Assembly: GCA_029287515.1 (NCBI GenBank)
Contig: JARFQZ010000029.1
Coordinates: 1-18,292, forward strand
Length of the DNA stretch: 18,292 nt
Reading direction: 5' to 3'
DNA from: Lysobacterales bacterium
Lineage (GTDB): Bacteria; Pseudomonadota; Gammaproteobacteria; Xanthomonadales; SZUA-36
The translations under genes and the position numbers were made by a program. The notes under the pieces were generated by a model. It did not search any database, had not been told where the DNA came from, and saw only the letters and a list, made by a program, of their open reading frames with translations. Below, one piece after another: positions 7,338 through 14,640 of the stretch (within the stretch, counting starts at the first letter, position 1; the number at the start of each line of letters is the position of its first letter).

Positions 7338-8758
7338 GTGGTCGAATTTTGCTGGTTGACGACGAGGAGATTGTCCTGCGGAGTTGCCAGCGTATTCTTC
7401 GTGGCGGAGATTACGAGATCGATGTTGCCAGGGACGGACTGGCGGCATTGGAGTTGGTCAATGAGCACGAATATGATGTGATGATCCTCGACATCATGAT
7501 GCCCCGGATGGATGGTATCGAGGTGTTGCGGAGGGTCAAGGAAGCGAGGCCGGAAATCGATGTGATCATGATTACCGGTTTGCATGACATCGAGACCGCG
7601 GTCAAGGCCATGAAGTTCGGTGCACTGGACTATCTGCCGAAGCCCTTCGAACCGGAAGACCTGCAACTGCTGGTATCAAAGGCTTTTGACCGTCGCGCCA
7701 GCCTGCAGGGCAAAGCCGGCTCTGAGCAAAAATCCGACAAAAGTTACCACTTCGAAAACATCATAGGGTCCAGTGCGCCGATGCAAAGGGTATACCGGCT
7801 GGTAGCACACTGTGCGCCGACCAACAGCACCGTGATGCTTCGCGGTGAGAGTGGTACCGGCAAGGAACTGGGTGCGCGGGCGATCCATTACAACTGCCTG
7901 CGCAAGGACCAGCCCTTCGTCCCGGTGGATTGCACGTCGTTAAGCGAGAACCTGCTGGAAAGTGAGCTGTTCGGTCACGTCAGGGGATCTTTTACCGGTG
8001 CGGTTTCGAACAAGAAAGGTTTGTTTGAATCCGCCGATGGCGGCACGTTATTCCTCGACGAGATTGGAAATATCTCCCTCTCCACGCAGGCCAAGTTGTT
8101 GCGGTTCATTGAGGAGCGGGAATTCAAGGCAGTCGGCGACACACGGGTTCAGAAAGTGGATATTCGCCTGGTGACGGCAACCAACAAAGACCTCGAAGGC
8201 ATGGTGGCCGATGGCGACTTTCGTGACGACCTTTACTACAGGATCAACATATTTCCCATTGAAATTCCCCCGTTACGCGAACGGCGGGATGATATTCCGG
8301 CGCTGGCGATGCATTTCCTCAATCGCTTCAACGAGGATATGAAGCACAAGGCCCGGGAGTTTTCGCCCGGCGCCATGAACCTGCTTATGAACCATGACTG
8401 GCCGGGGAACGTGCGGGAGCTTGAGAATGTTGTGCAGCGCGCTGTCATCCTTGCCAGCGGCGACGTCATTCGACAGGGCCACCTGGTGAATATCATCGAC
8501 ATGTTGCCACGTGTCGACCTGGATGTACCCAGGACCAGCGAAGAACTCAAGCAGTTCAAGAAAGTTGCCCGGCAGAAGTCGGTTGAAAACGTGGAGAAGC
8601 ATTTCGTCCTGAGCGCTCTTAAGCGGAATGGGTGGAACGTTACCCGCGCCGCCGATGAAACCGGGATGCAGCGCAGCAACCTGCAGGCACTGATGAAGAA
8701 GTACGATATCCGGGTTCGCGGAATTGAACCGGGTTACGACGACGAGCCCTCGGAATAA
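7334..8758 (+). CDS. NtrC-family sigma-54-dependent response regulator
   Basis: This 474-residue transcription activator has three domains. The receiver (1-120) has acidic pocket DD at 9-10, phospho-acceptor D53 in ILDIMMP and K103. The AAA+ domain (about 140-370) has Walker A GESGTGKE (171-178), Walker B GGTLFLDE (236-243) and the sigma-54 contact loop as GSFTGA (218-223) instead of the usual GAFTGA. R356-type arginine-finger context appears as WPGNVRELEN. A Fis-type helix-turn-helix (about 423-459, ending QRSNLQALMKKYDI) closes the protein. It starts at GTG 7334, overlapping the kinase stop. It should activate sigma-54 promoters when phosphorylated by the heme kinase, and the sigma-54 promoter at 11861-11876 is the obvious candidate target. 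The Ala-to-Ser change in the loop is conservative and probably functional. Confidence 0.94.
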   Translation: MSGRILLVDDEEIVLRSCQRILRGGDYEIDVARDGLAALELVNEHEYDVMILDIMMPRMDGIEVLRRVKEARPEIDVIMITGLHDIETAVKAMKFGALDYLPKPFEPEDLQLLVSKAFDRRASLQGKAGSEQKSDKSYHFENIIGSSAPMQRVYRLVAHCAPTNSTVMLRGESGTGKELGARAIHYNCLRKDQPFVPVDCTSLSENLLESELFGHVRGSFTGAVSNKKGLFESADGGTLFLDEIGNISLSTQAKLLRFIEEREFKAVGDTRVQKVDIRLVTATNKDLEGMVADGDFRDDLYYRINIFPIEIPPLRERRDDIPALAMHFLNRFNEDMKHKAREFSPGAMNLLMNHDWPGNVRELENVVQRAVILASGDVIRQGHLVNIIDMLPRVDLDVPRTSEELKQFKKVARQKSVENVEKHFVLSALKRNGWNVTRAADETGMQRSNLQALMKKYDIRVRGIEPGYDDEPSE

Positions 8759-8768
8759 CGCCCGAACC

Positions 8769-9431
8769 CTATTCGTGGGGCTCTTCCCAGCCGGTGAACA
8801 TTTCCTTGTAGTGTGATGATGGCTTCAGCCCAAGCATGCCCATGTAGGCATGCAGGAAAATGAAGAAAACGAACAGGATGAACATGAGGACGTGAATGGT
8901 GTTGACTACGCGGATACCGCCTACCATGTTGATCAGACCTTGAAAACGTGCCACGTCCCACATCATCAGTCCGGTAAAGAATGTAATGGGCGCAGTGATA
9001 AACATCACGAACTGGTAGGTCAGTTTTTGCATGGGGTTGAATTTGTCATGCGGGTTTACGTTGTGTGGCCGCTTTTCGCCCATGAAAATCCCAAAGCTGT
9101 AGTACTGCGCCTGGTCAAAGTAGCGTTTGAAGAAATTGCTTGCGTTCAGGTCCGCATGATAATTGGTGATCTTGTCCGAGCTGATGTAGTAAAAAAACCA
9201 CAGGAACCAGTTGGCGATCACGGCAAACCCGACCCAGTTGTGCAAATGAACCGCTGTTTCGAATGACATCAGGCTGAACAGGTCGACATAGCGGATCTGA
9301 AATCCGGTCAGGATCAGTAACAGAAAGCCCAGTGCATTCACCCAATGCCAGATTCTCACGGGCACCGGGTGCAGGTATACCCTTTCATGTTCCTGCCCGC
9401 GTGGCTGTTGGGTGGATTCCGATGTGGTCAT
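8769..9431 (-). CDS. Diheme cytochrome b561-type membrane protein (FdnI/HydC-like)
   Basis: This is a 220-residue integral membrane protein with four predicted helices (about 31-50, 59-83, 136-156 and 173-198). Helix-associated histidines H21/H29, H62/H64, H180 and H194 fit the bis-His b-heme pattern of FdnI/HydC-type cytochrome b subunits, which exchange electrons between quinones and a periplasmic partner. It lies 28 bases after the nine-heme membrane-anchored cytochrome c gene, with GGAG before its ATG, so the two proteins very likely form one complex. The pair mirrors, as separate proteins, the domains fused in the protein at 12706-14640. It ends 10 bases from the convergent sigma-54 regulator gene. 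A hydrogenase or formate dehydrogenase partner is not present, so those roles are unlikely. Confidence 0.85.
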   Translation of the reverse strand: MTTSESTQQPRGQEHERVYLHPVPVRIWHWVNALGFLLLILTGFQIRYVDLFSLMSFETAVHLHNWVGFAVIANWFLWFFYYISSDKITNYHADLNASNFFKRYFDQAQYYSFGIFMGEKRPHNVNPHDKFNPMQKLTYQFVMFITAPITFFTGLMMWDVARFQGLINMVGGIRVVNTIHVLMFILFVFFIFLHAYMGMLGLKPSSHYKEMFTGWEEPHE

Positions 9432-9459
9432 CTTTCAACTCCGTAGGATATTTCTTGGT

Positions 9460-10764
9460 TTAACCGTTACCGTTTTCTTTTTTCTTGCGCAAAACTTTTC
9501 CGAGTGTAATATGCACCACCGGCACGGCCAGGCCGCCCAGTATCGCAAGCACCAGCAGGCCATCGAGCAGTTTGATCCGGGTTCCACCCGGGGCGTAGAA
9601 TCCGCCGACAGAGTCCACCGACATGGCGGAGGCCAGGACTTTCCTGTCGGCTTTGAAGCTTTCTTTCCGGCCATCCTTTCTGCTCATCGAAACCGTGACG
9701 TTCTGAAAGGGCTCGGCATCACTTCTGTGGCAGCTCTCGCACGAACGGACCGCTTCGGTGCTGGCCGCCAGGCGATGCGCATCCACGCTGTTGGTGACTT
9801 CCAGGCGACCGAGCAGGGTGATATCACTGGCTTCTTCCTGGTCGTTTATCTGTCGCACCAGCTGCCATAATTCAACCGGGTCCAGGCCATCGCCGTTGGT
9901 GTCGATCGCGGCCAGGGTTTCCTGGACAGTGCCGTTGTTTTCATTCTGCCTTACCGGGGCTTGCCTGAGGCGGTCATAAAGTTGTAAATCAACGCGCAGT
10001 TCCGCCTGCGGTGAATGGCAGGCAGCGCAGCCGACGGATTTCAGGTGCATTCCGGCGTTTGGCAACCACTGCTCGTGAGCCAGTTCAGCGACTTCGTGAC
10101 AACTGATGCAGGTTGGCACCAGGTAGTCCGTATCAGTGACAGCTGAAATGTCATGTGCGTTGTGGCAACCCGTGCAACTTGGGGCCTGCACATGGTCTCC
10201 GCGGATCAGGTTGCCCTCGCTGCGGGCCAGGCCGTGGATGCTCTGTGCGAAGGCTTCGTTGATCTCTGTATGGCAGCGGCTGCAGGGTTCTCCGTCAGCG
10301 GGCTCATAGGCGACGCGCGACTGAATGGCATGGGCGCTATGGCAGTCCGAACACAGTGGCGCGCTGTCGTCCCCGTGTTCCACCATGCTGGCATGAACGC
10401 TGCCTATGTAGCTTTCGTGGGCGGCTTCGTGGCATTGGGAGCAGGTCTGGTTGTGCTTGAGTGAATAGGCCCGTCGGCTGGCGATCGGCTGTTTGGAAGG
10501 GTGTTTGCCTTTCGCAACATCCCGGTGGCAGCCGGTGCATCCAATCACTTTGTGCACGGAAGATCCGAATTCCTCAACTTCAATCCGGAGCGACATTTTT
10601 TCGCCGTCTTCCAGTTTTTTCTTGAGGTTCTTGCTATGGCACTTCAAACACTTCAGGTCAGGGTTTGACACTTCTTCATGATGGTCGGCCATGCCGATAG
10701 CTGGCGCCATGCCCAGAAGGGCGATGGCGACCAGCAATATGCCAACTTTTGTCCCGGTCTTCAT
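9460..10764 (-). CDS. Membrane-anchored nine-heme c-type cytochrome with EF-hand-like loop
   Basis: This 434-residue exported cytochrome has nine CXXCH motifs, starting at residues 39, 76, 108, 138, 161, 197, 219, 246 and 342. The signal peptide is residues 1-26 (IGMA-DH). A hydrophobic helix (about 398-419) followed by KKK anchors the C-terminus in the inner membrane, with the hemes in the periplasm. Between hemes 8 and 9 is an insertion of about 90 residues that includes DTNGDGLDPVE (288-298), an EF-hand-like calcium loop with the last acidic residue one position early. The next gene encodes a diheme cytochrome b, so together they resemble a split CbcL. Two response-regulator genes precede it in the same operon. 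It probably passes electrons between the quinone-linked cytochrome b and periplasmic carriers. The exact family is not certain; heme count and topology are directly visible. Confidence 0.88.
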   Translation of the reverse strand: MKTGTKVGILLVAIALLGMAPAIGMADHHEEVSNPDLKCLKCHSKNLKKKLEDGEKMSLRIEVEEFGSSVHKVIGCTGCHRDVAKGKHPSKQPIASRRAYSLKHNQTCSQCHEAAHESYIGSVHASMVEHGDDSAPLCSDCHSAHAIQSRVAYEPADGEPCSRCHTEINEAFAQSIHGLARSEGNLIRGDHVQAPSCTGCHNAHDISAVTDTDYLVPTCISCHEVAELAHEQWLPNAGMHLKSVGCAACHSPQAELRVDLQLYDRLRQAPVRQNENNGTVQETLAAIDTNGDGLDPVELWQLVRQINDQEEASDITLLGRLEVTNSVDAHRLAASTEAVRSCESCHRSDAEPFQNVTVSMSRKDGRKESFKADRKVLASAMSVDSVGGFYAPGGTRIKLLDGLLVLAILGGLAVPVVHITLGKVLRKKKENGNG

Positions 10765-10804
10765 CTTGTTGTACCTATTATCCTTCAGCCCGGGCTGCGC
10801 GCAA

Positions 10805-11398
10805 TCAGCTTATTGCGCGCTTCTTTTTCCAGGCTTCAATAGCCAGCTTGGCGAAAGTGTAAAAGCCCACGATCGGCAGCGCGATGACATAGCTCAGGGC
10901 GATGAAAGGTGCTGCCAGGAACATCAGGATGTTCTTGATGACACGGAGCACTTTGCTCCAGCCTTTGAGCTCGCTGACTGGAACTTTGGCAGGCGCTGTT
11001 TCCTCATTGGCGGCTTCCAGATCGGCTACCGGTTTTTCGAGGGCTCTGAGCGTAACGCTCTCGATCATTTCCGGAGTGAGCGGTTTGCGGACAAATCCGC
11101 TGACACCCAGCACGGAAGCTTTGGCCTCGTTTTCCGTTGTGCCATAGCCGGTGATCACGACCACAGGCGTCCAGGGGCACCGTGCCTTGATACGCTCGGC
11201 TACTTCAATTCCGTTCATGCCGGGCATCTTGATATCGGTGAAAACGACATCGTACTCGGTGTTCTCCATGTCCTTCAGTGCTTCCTCGCCACTCAGAGCC
11301 GTACTGACTTCATAACCCTTGTCTGAGAGGACGCGGTCAAAACTGTGACCGATCACTGCATCATCGTCGATTACTAGTACTTGTGGTTTGGTGTTCAT
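10805..11398 (-). CDS. Response regulator with C-terminal hydrophobic membrane segment
   Basis: This 197-residue protein begins with a complete receiver domain (about 5-122): acidic pocket DDD at 11-13, phospho-acceptor D55 in FTDIKMPG, T83 and K105. There is no DNA-binding or enzymatic output domain. A linker rich in Ala/Glu/Pro (about 122-145) leads to a hydrophobic stretch of about 30 residues (156-185: NILMFLAAPFIALSYVIA and on) and a basic end, EAWKKKRAIS. The stretch is long enough for one slanted helix or a short re-entrant hairpin. Gene order places it between a stand-alone receiver and the nine-heme cytochrome, with a good ribosome site (GGAG, seven bases). A receiver tied to the cytoplasmic membrane could act directly on the neighbouring cytochrome complex or recruit the kinase; this is inference. 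The receiver call is certain. Confidence 0.88.
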   Translation of the reverse strand: MNTKPQVLVIDDDAVIGHSFDRVLSDKGYEVSTALSGEEALKDMENTEYDVVFTDIKMPGMNGIEVAERIKARCPWTPVVVITGYGTTENEAKASVLGVSGFVRKPLTPEMIESVTLRALEKPVADLEAANEETAPAKVPVSELKGWSKVLRVIKNILMFLAAPFIALSYVIALPIVGFYTFAKLAIEAWKKKRAIS

Positions 11399-11434
11399 AA
11401 TATTGCTCCTGGTCTATCTTCAATGTGTAACTGG

Positions 11435-11827
11435 TTAAGCGCTGCGCAATGCCCAGCGTTTTTGTGTCATGGCTTCATTGGCGGCCTTGATGACGTCATC
11501 GGGCCCAACCGGTTTGGCAATGTAATTCTGTGCGCCAAGCCGGACTGCCTCCTTGGCGGTTTCTATGGATGGGTAACCCGTGATGACGACAACTTCGCTT
11601 TCAGGCCATCTTTCCTTGATGGTCTTCAGGACATCCATTCCATCCAGCCCCGGCATTCTGAGATCCAGCAGTATTACGTCAAAGGGGTGCTGCTCCATGA
11701 CACGGAGTGCCTGGTGACCATCTTCAGCTGCCTCGGTATGACACCCTGTGTCCGCCAGGCTTCTCAGATGGCTGCGTCGCACCACTTCTTCATCGTCTAC
11801 GATGAGGATGCTGGCTTTGTCGTTCAT
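11435..11827 (-). CDS. Stand-alone receiver (CheY-like response regulator)
   Basis: This 130-residue single-domain receiver has acidic residues at 11-13 (DDE), phospho-acceptor D55 in LLDLRMPG, a conserved T (VVITGYPS) and Lys-Pro at AKPVGP. Nothing follows the receiver fold, so it has no output domain of its own. It is the first gene after the sigma-54 promoter, with GAGGTG close before the ATG, and it leads an operon with a second, membrane-tailed regulator and a cytochrome b/c pair. It could be a phosphate sink or relay for the heme kinase or act by protein contact. Its similarity to the receiver of the NtrC-type regulator (VLRR/VLKTI, ITG, AKP region) is only that common to the family. 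Confidence 0.92.
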   Translation of the reverse strand: MNDKASILIVDDEEVVRRSHLRSLADTGCHTEAAEDGHQALRVMEQHPFDVILLDLRMPGLDGMDVLKTIKERWPESEVVVITGYPSIETAKEAVRLGAQNYIAKPVGPDDVIKAANEAMTQKRWALRSA

Positions 11828-11860
11828 GTTCCACCTCGCTATGTGTTCTAACTAAGGAGA

Positions 11861-11876
11861 TGCAATAGTCGTGCCA
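11861..11876 (-). promoter_or_regulatory. Sigma-54 (-24/-12) promoter of the regulator/cytochrome operon
   Basis: On the minus strand 11876-11861 reads TGGCACGACTATTGCA. This fits the consensus TGGCACG-N4-TTGCW at every defined position, with GG and GC separated by exactly ten bases. The -12 element lies 34 bases upstream of the receiver gene's ATG, so the transcript would start near 11850. The neighbouring NtrC-type gene supplies a likely activator. Confidence 0.85.
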
Positions 11877-12061
11877 GCTGCTGTTAGCGCGGCCTTTTCT
11901 TTAAATTAGTCAATAAATACAGATAGATAACTTCTTTGGGGGTTTTGTGCCGGAGAAGATAAAGGTTTCCTTTTTGAACGCGAAGTACGTTTTTTTTATA
12001 CTGATTTTCAGGTCTTGGTAGAAAAAGGCAGTCAATTCAATCAGTTACTAATTTTCGCTGG

Positions 12062-12080
12062 TGTATATATTTTCTATACA
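12062..12080. promoter_or_regulatory. Candidate upstream activator site (inverted repeat)
   Basis: TGTATA (12062-12067) and TATACA (12075-12080) are perfect inverted arms with a seven-base spacer (TATTTTC). The element lies about 185 bases upstream of the -24 box of the sigma-54 promoter, within the range at which NtrC-type activators bind. It is the clearest dyad in this region, but it is AT-rich and the binding sequence of this regulator is unknown. Confidence 0.35.
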
Positions 12081-12120
12081 TCTGTTCTAAAAAAATATAT
12101 GGTCTTACAACTTATTGAAA

Positions 12121-12150
12121 AATAACAAAAAGCCCCGCCTGGGCGGGGCT
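12121..12150 (-). terminator. Rho-independent terminator of the triheme cytochrome gene
   Basis: AGCCCCGC (12131-12138) and GCGGGGCT (12143-12150) form an eight-base-pair GC-rich stem with a four-base loop. Read on the minus strand it is followed by TTTTTGTTATTTTT, a clear U-tract. It sits about 30 bases after the stop codon of the minus-strand triheme cytochrome. Confidence 0.9.
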
Positions 12151-12180
12151 CTTCTGCCACCGGATGGCGGACTTACATTG

Positions 12181-12510
12181 CTACTTGGTCGGCGTTTCGT
12201 CGTGACAATTGGTGCAGTCCACCTCCATGTCACCCACTTCCTCTGCATGAGGGATCTCGGTGATGTAGGTGTGGCAGTCAGTACAGGACCACATGTCGTG
12301 ATCTTCTACGAAGAATCCGCCAGCCGGATTATGCACCTGGGGCATGTCGGGATTGCTCGGTGGAGCCCGGTCTGCATCTTCATGACATTCCATGCAGGTT
12401 TCATTGTCACTCAGATCTTCGGCAAAGGCGGGCGCTCCAAAACCCAGCGCCAACAGGGAAATAAGGGTCAAGGTTGAAGCAATTGCTAAGAGTTTTCCTG
12501 CGAATGTCAT
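12181..12510 (-). CDS. Small periplasmic triheme c-type cytochrome
   Basis: This 109-residue protein has a classic signal peptide (cleavage near AFA-ED, residue 30) and three CXXCH motifs at 39-43, 76-80 and 99-103, giving a mature protein of about 79 residues. Extra histidines (H60, H71, H88) are available as distal ligands, so bis-His hemes are likely. The size and heme number recall periplasmic shuttle cytochromes such as the triheme PpcA family, but the spacing is different and no orthology is claimed. Its gene has GAGGA before the ATG, its own terminator downstream, and shares a 195-base divergent promoter region with the fused nine-heme/cytochrome b gene. It is probably a soluble carrier between inner-membrane quinone modules and the outer-membrane conduit. 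Confidence 0.87.
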   Translation of the reverse strand: MTFAGKLLAIASTLTLISLLALGFGAPAFAEDLSDNETCMECHEDADRAPPSNPDMPQVHNPAGGFFVEDHDMWSCTDCHTYITEIPHAEEVGDMEVDCTNCHDETPTK

Positions 12511-12631
12511 GGTAAGTCCTCTTCGTTCTCAGTCAGGGTTTCCGGACCAGAATAAAGCGTCTATTGGGATTCAATCCTGATCTGGGTCATAATTGCTTTC
12601 GACACATGGTAGTAGTCGCTTGTACGGTATA

Positions 12632-12659
12632 TTGCCTGTTTTCCAAAGAATTTTATACT
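12632..12659 (+). promoter_or_regulatory. Sigma-70-type promoter for the fused cytochrome b/c gene
   Basis: TTGCCT (12632-12637) and TATACT (12654-12659) are separated by 16 bases and match the -35 and -10 consensus at four and five of six positions. Transcription would start near 12666, about 40 bases before the ATG. This is a constitutive-type promoter, in contrast to the sigma-54 promoter of the split cytochrome operon. Confidence 0.5.
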
Positions 12660-12705
12660 GTCGGCAGATTGAAGTCCGAGTCAGCACTAATAAAAAGGAT
12701 CTCTG

Positions 12706-14640
12706 ATGACCCTTGTAAGCAGGTCAGCTAAAGTAATTTTATTTTGCCTTTTGGTTTTGTTTGCGCTGCTTTTTGCAGGCCCCGTCCCAGCGGAACCCTC
12801 CGATCCCAAGCTCAGTAACGACCGTTGTCTGCGTTGCCATGGCAGGGAAGGGTTTTCCAGGGACGATGTTTATGGAAACGAGAGGAATTTGCACGTCACC
12901 GACACCGCCTTCGCGGACAGCGTGCATGGCGAACAGGATTGCGTCGGCTGCCACCAGGACATCACCAAGGCGCCTCACCGCAAGGGCATTCAGCGCAAGG
13001 TCAGTTGCGTGACCTGTCACGTGGACCTGTGGAACGAGGCTCAGGAAAACGGAACGGTCGATGAGCACGCCAGGCTGGGTGTGGTGGTTGAACAGATCGA
13101 AAGCTACATGGATTCAATGCACGCCCGTCCAAACCTGGAAGACCAGTCCCGGACCAACGCTACCTGCCACGACTGCCACGATGCTCACTACATGAAGCCG
13201 TTTGACAGCGAAAACGAGCGGCAACACAAGCTTGGAAATCCCGCAATGTGCGGCAGTTGTCACGGCGATGTGCTGAAAGTGTACGAAACTTCAGTGCACG
13301 GCACCCAGGTCAGCGAGGGCAATATGAGCGCCGCCGTCTGTAGTGATTGCCATTCCCAGCACGGGGTCACTGAGACCGGCACCAATGATGCACGGGTGGA
13401 AGTGACGGAAAGTTGCGGAAATTGCCATGAAGATAGCTTGAGAACGTATCTTGGCACGTACCACGGCAAGATAACGCGGTTGGGATACGGCGAAACTGCA
13501 AAATGTTACGACTGTCATGGCGCCCACGAGATAAGGCCGGTGGATAACCCTGCTTCGATGATGCACGTCAATAACCGCCTGGAGACCTGCCAGACCTGTC
13601 ACGAGGGCGCTACCGCGGGCTTCATTACCTTTTACCCGCACGGTGACATGCATGACCGGGAAAACTATCCGGAAATGTGGTTTGCCTCGATGGGTATGAT
13701 TGGTTTGCTGATCGGCACTTTCAGCTTTTTCTGGCTGCATTCGGCCCTGTGGTTTTACCGGGAATGGAAAGACCGGAAGGAAGGCAAGAACCGACCGCAC
13801 GTGCTGACGGAAGCCCTGCCCGAGGGCAAGACCCATTTCCGGCGCTTTAACCGCTGGTGGCGACTGGCTCACCTAACGGGCGCTGTTTCAATCATGACGC
13901 TGACGCTCACGGGCATCGTGGTGTTGTTTGCCGACAGTTTCTGGGCTCCGACCATCATGAGGTTGCTGGGCGGGCCGGAAACCGCCGGTTACATCCACCG
14001 GGTGGGCGCCATCGGTTTCATGGGCGTGTTCTTCATTCACCTGATTTATTTTGCCATCCGGATCGGCAGAAACTGGCGCACATTCGAGTGGTTTGGGCCA
14101 AATTCCCTGGTGCCCAGCTGGAATGACCTGAAGGACGCACAGGCGATGTTCCGCTGGTTCTTCGGCCTGGGACCGCGTCCGGAGCTGGACCGTTTCAGTT
14201 ACTGGGAAAAATTCGATTACTGGGCGCCGTTCTGGGGTATGACGATCATCGGCATCAGCGGATTGATCATGTGGTTCCCGATCCCGGCGGCTTCGTTCCT
14301 TCCGGGCTGGGCATTCAACGTGGCAGCTATCGTGCATGGTGAGGAAGCGTTCCTGGCAGCCGTTTTCCTGTTCACGGTGCATTTCTTCAACAACCATTTC
14401 CGGCCGGACAAATTCCCGCAGGACACCACCATGTTCACCGGTCGCGTGCCGCTGGCAATCTACAAGCACGAGCACCGCCGTGAATATGAGCGGCTGCTGG
14501 CTTCGGGTGAGCTGGACAAGTACCTGGTCGACGCGCCGACCGAACCGCAATCGGCCGCTGCCAGCCTGCTGGGCGCGACGCTGATCACCTTCGGGCTGTT
14601 TCTGCTCACGCTGGTAATTCTGGGATTCTTAGGCGTGTGA
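12706..14640 (+). CDS. CbcL-like inner-membrane fusion: nine-heme cytochrome c plus diheme cytochrome b
   Basis: This 644-residue protein has two halves. After a signal peptide/anchor (9-29) comes a periplasmic domain with nine CXXCH motifs starting at 41, 79, 101, 154, 182, 212, 237, 267 and 295. From about 325 onward it is a membrane domain with helices near 325-350, 388-409, 432-452, 505-523, 545-561 and 618-642, and histidines H389, H431, H445, H544 and H559 suited to two b-hemes. The order, nine c-hemes then an FdnI/HydC-type b domain, is that of Geobacter sulfurreducens CbcL, an inner-membrane menaquinol oxidoreductase used for low-potential extracellular respiration. Upstream AAGGA gives a sound start. 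A 37-base gap leads to a tetraheme lipoprotein cytochrome on the same strand. Architecture is clear; equivalence in function to CbcL is inferred. Confidence 0.9.
   Translation: MTLVSRSAKVILFCLLVLFALLFAGPVPAEPSDPKLSNDRCLRCHGREGFSRDDVYGNERNLHVTDTAFADSVHGEQDCVGCHQDITKAPHRKGIQRKVSCVTCHVDLWNEAQENGTVDEHARLGVVVEQIESYMDSMHARPNLEDQSRTNATCHDCHDAHYMKPFDSENERQHKLGNPAMCGSCHGDVLKVYETSVHGTQVSEGNMSAAVCSDCHSQHGVTETGTNDARVEVTESCGNCHEDSLRTYLGTYHGKITRLGYGETAKCYDCHGAHEIRPVDNPASMMHVNNRLETCQTCHEGATAGFITFYPHGDMHDRENYPEMWFASMGMIGLLIGTFSFFWLHSALWFYREWKDRKEGKNRPHVLTEALPEGKTHFRRFNRWWRLAHLTGAVSIMTLTLTGIVVLFADSFWAPTIMRLLGGPETAGYIHRVGAIGFMGVFFIHLIYFAIRIGRNWRTFEWFGPNSLVPSWNDLKDAQAMFRWFFGLGPRPELDRFSYWEKFDYWAPFWGMTIIGISGLIMWFPIPAASFLPGWAFNVAAIVHGEEAFLAAVFLFTVHFFNNHFRPDKFPQDTTMFTGRVPLAIYKHEHRREYERLLASGELDKYLVDAPTEPQSAAASLLGATLITFGLFLLTLVILGFLGV

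Larger units (their letters stand above)
11828..12180. other. Intergenic regulatory region, AT-rich
   Basis: This stretch of about 350 bases has no credible gene on either strand. From left to right it holds the ribosome site and leader of the stand-alone receiver gene, the sigma-54 promoter (11861-11876), about 180 bases of AT-rich sequence with several A/T runs, an inverted repeat (12062-12080), and the terminator of the triheme cytochrome gene (12131-12150). The length between promoter and repeat suits looping by an activator and IHF-type bending, but no IHF site was identified with confidence. Confidence 0.6.

Noticed and set aside
8759..8768. Possible shared terminator between the convergent regulator and cytochrome b genes
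   Set aside because: The gap is ten bases and no stem-loop with a T run is visible there.
12572..12596. Sigma-54-like sequence TGGGTCATAATTGC in front of the fused cytochrome gene
   Set aside because: GG and GC are nine bases apart instead of ten and the -24 box is poor. A sigma-70 promoter further downstream explains transcription better.
13888..14550. Open frame of 220 codons on the minus strand opposite the fused cytochrome gene
   Set aside because: It lies wholly antisense to the cytochrome b domain and its product is rich in charged residues without a known fold.
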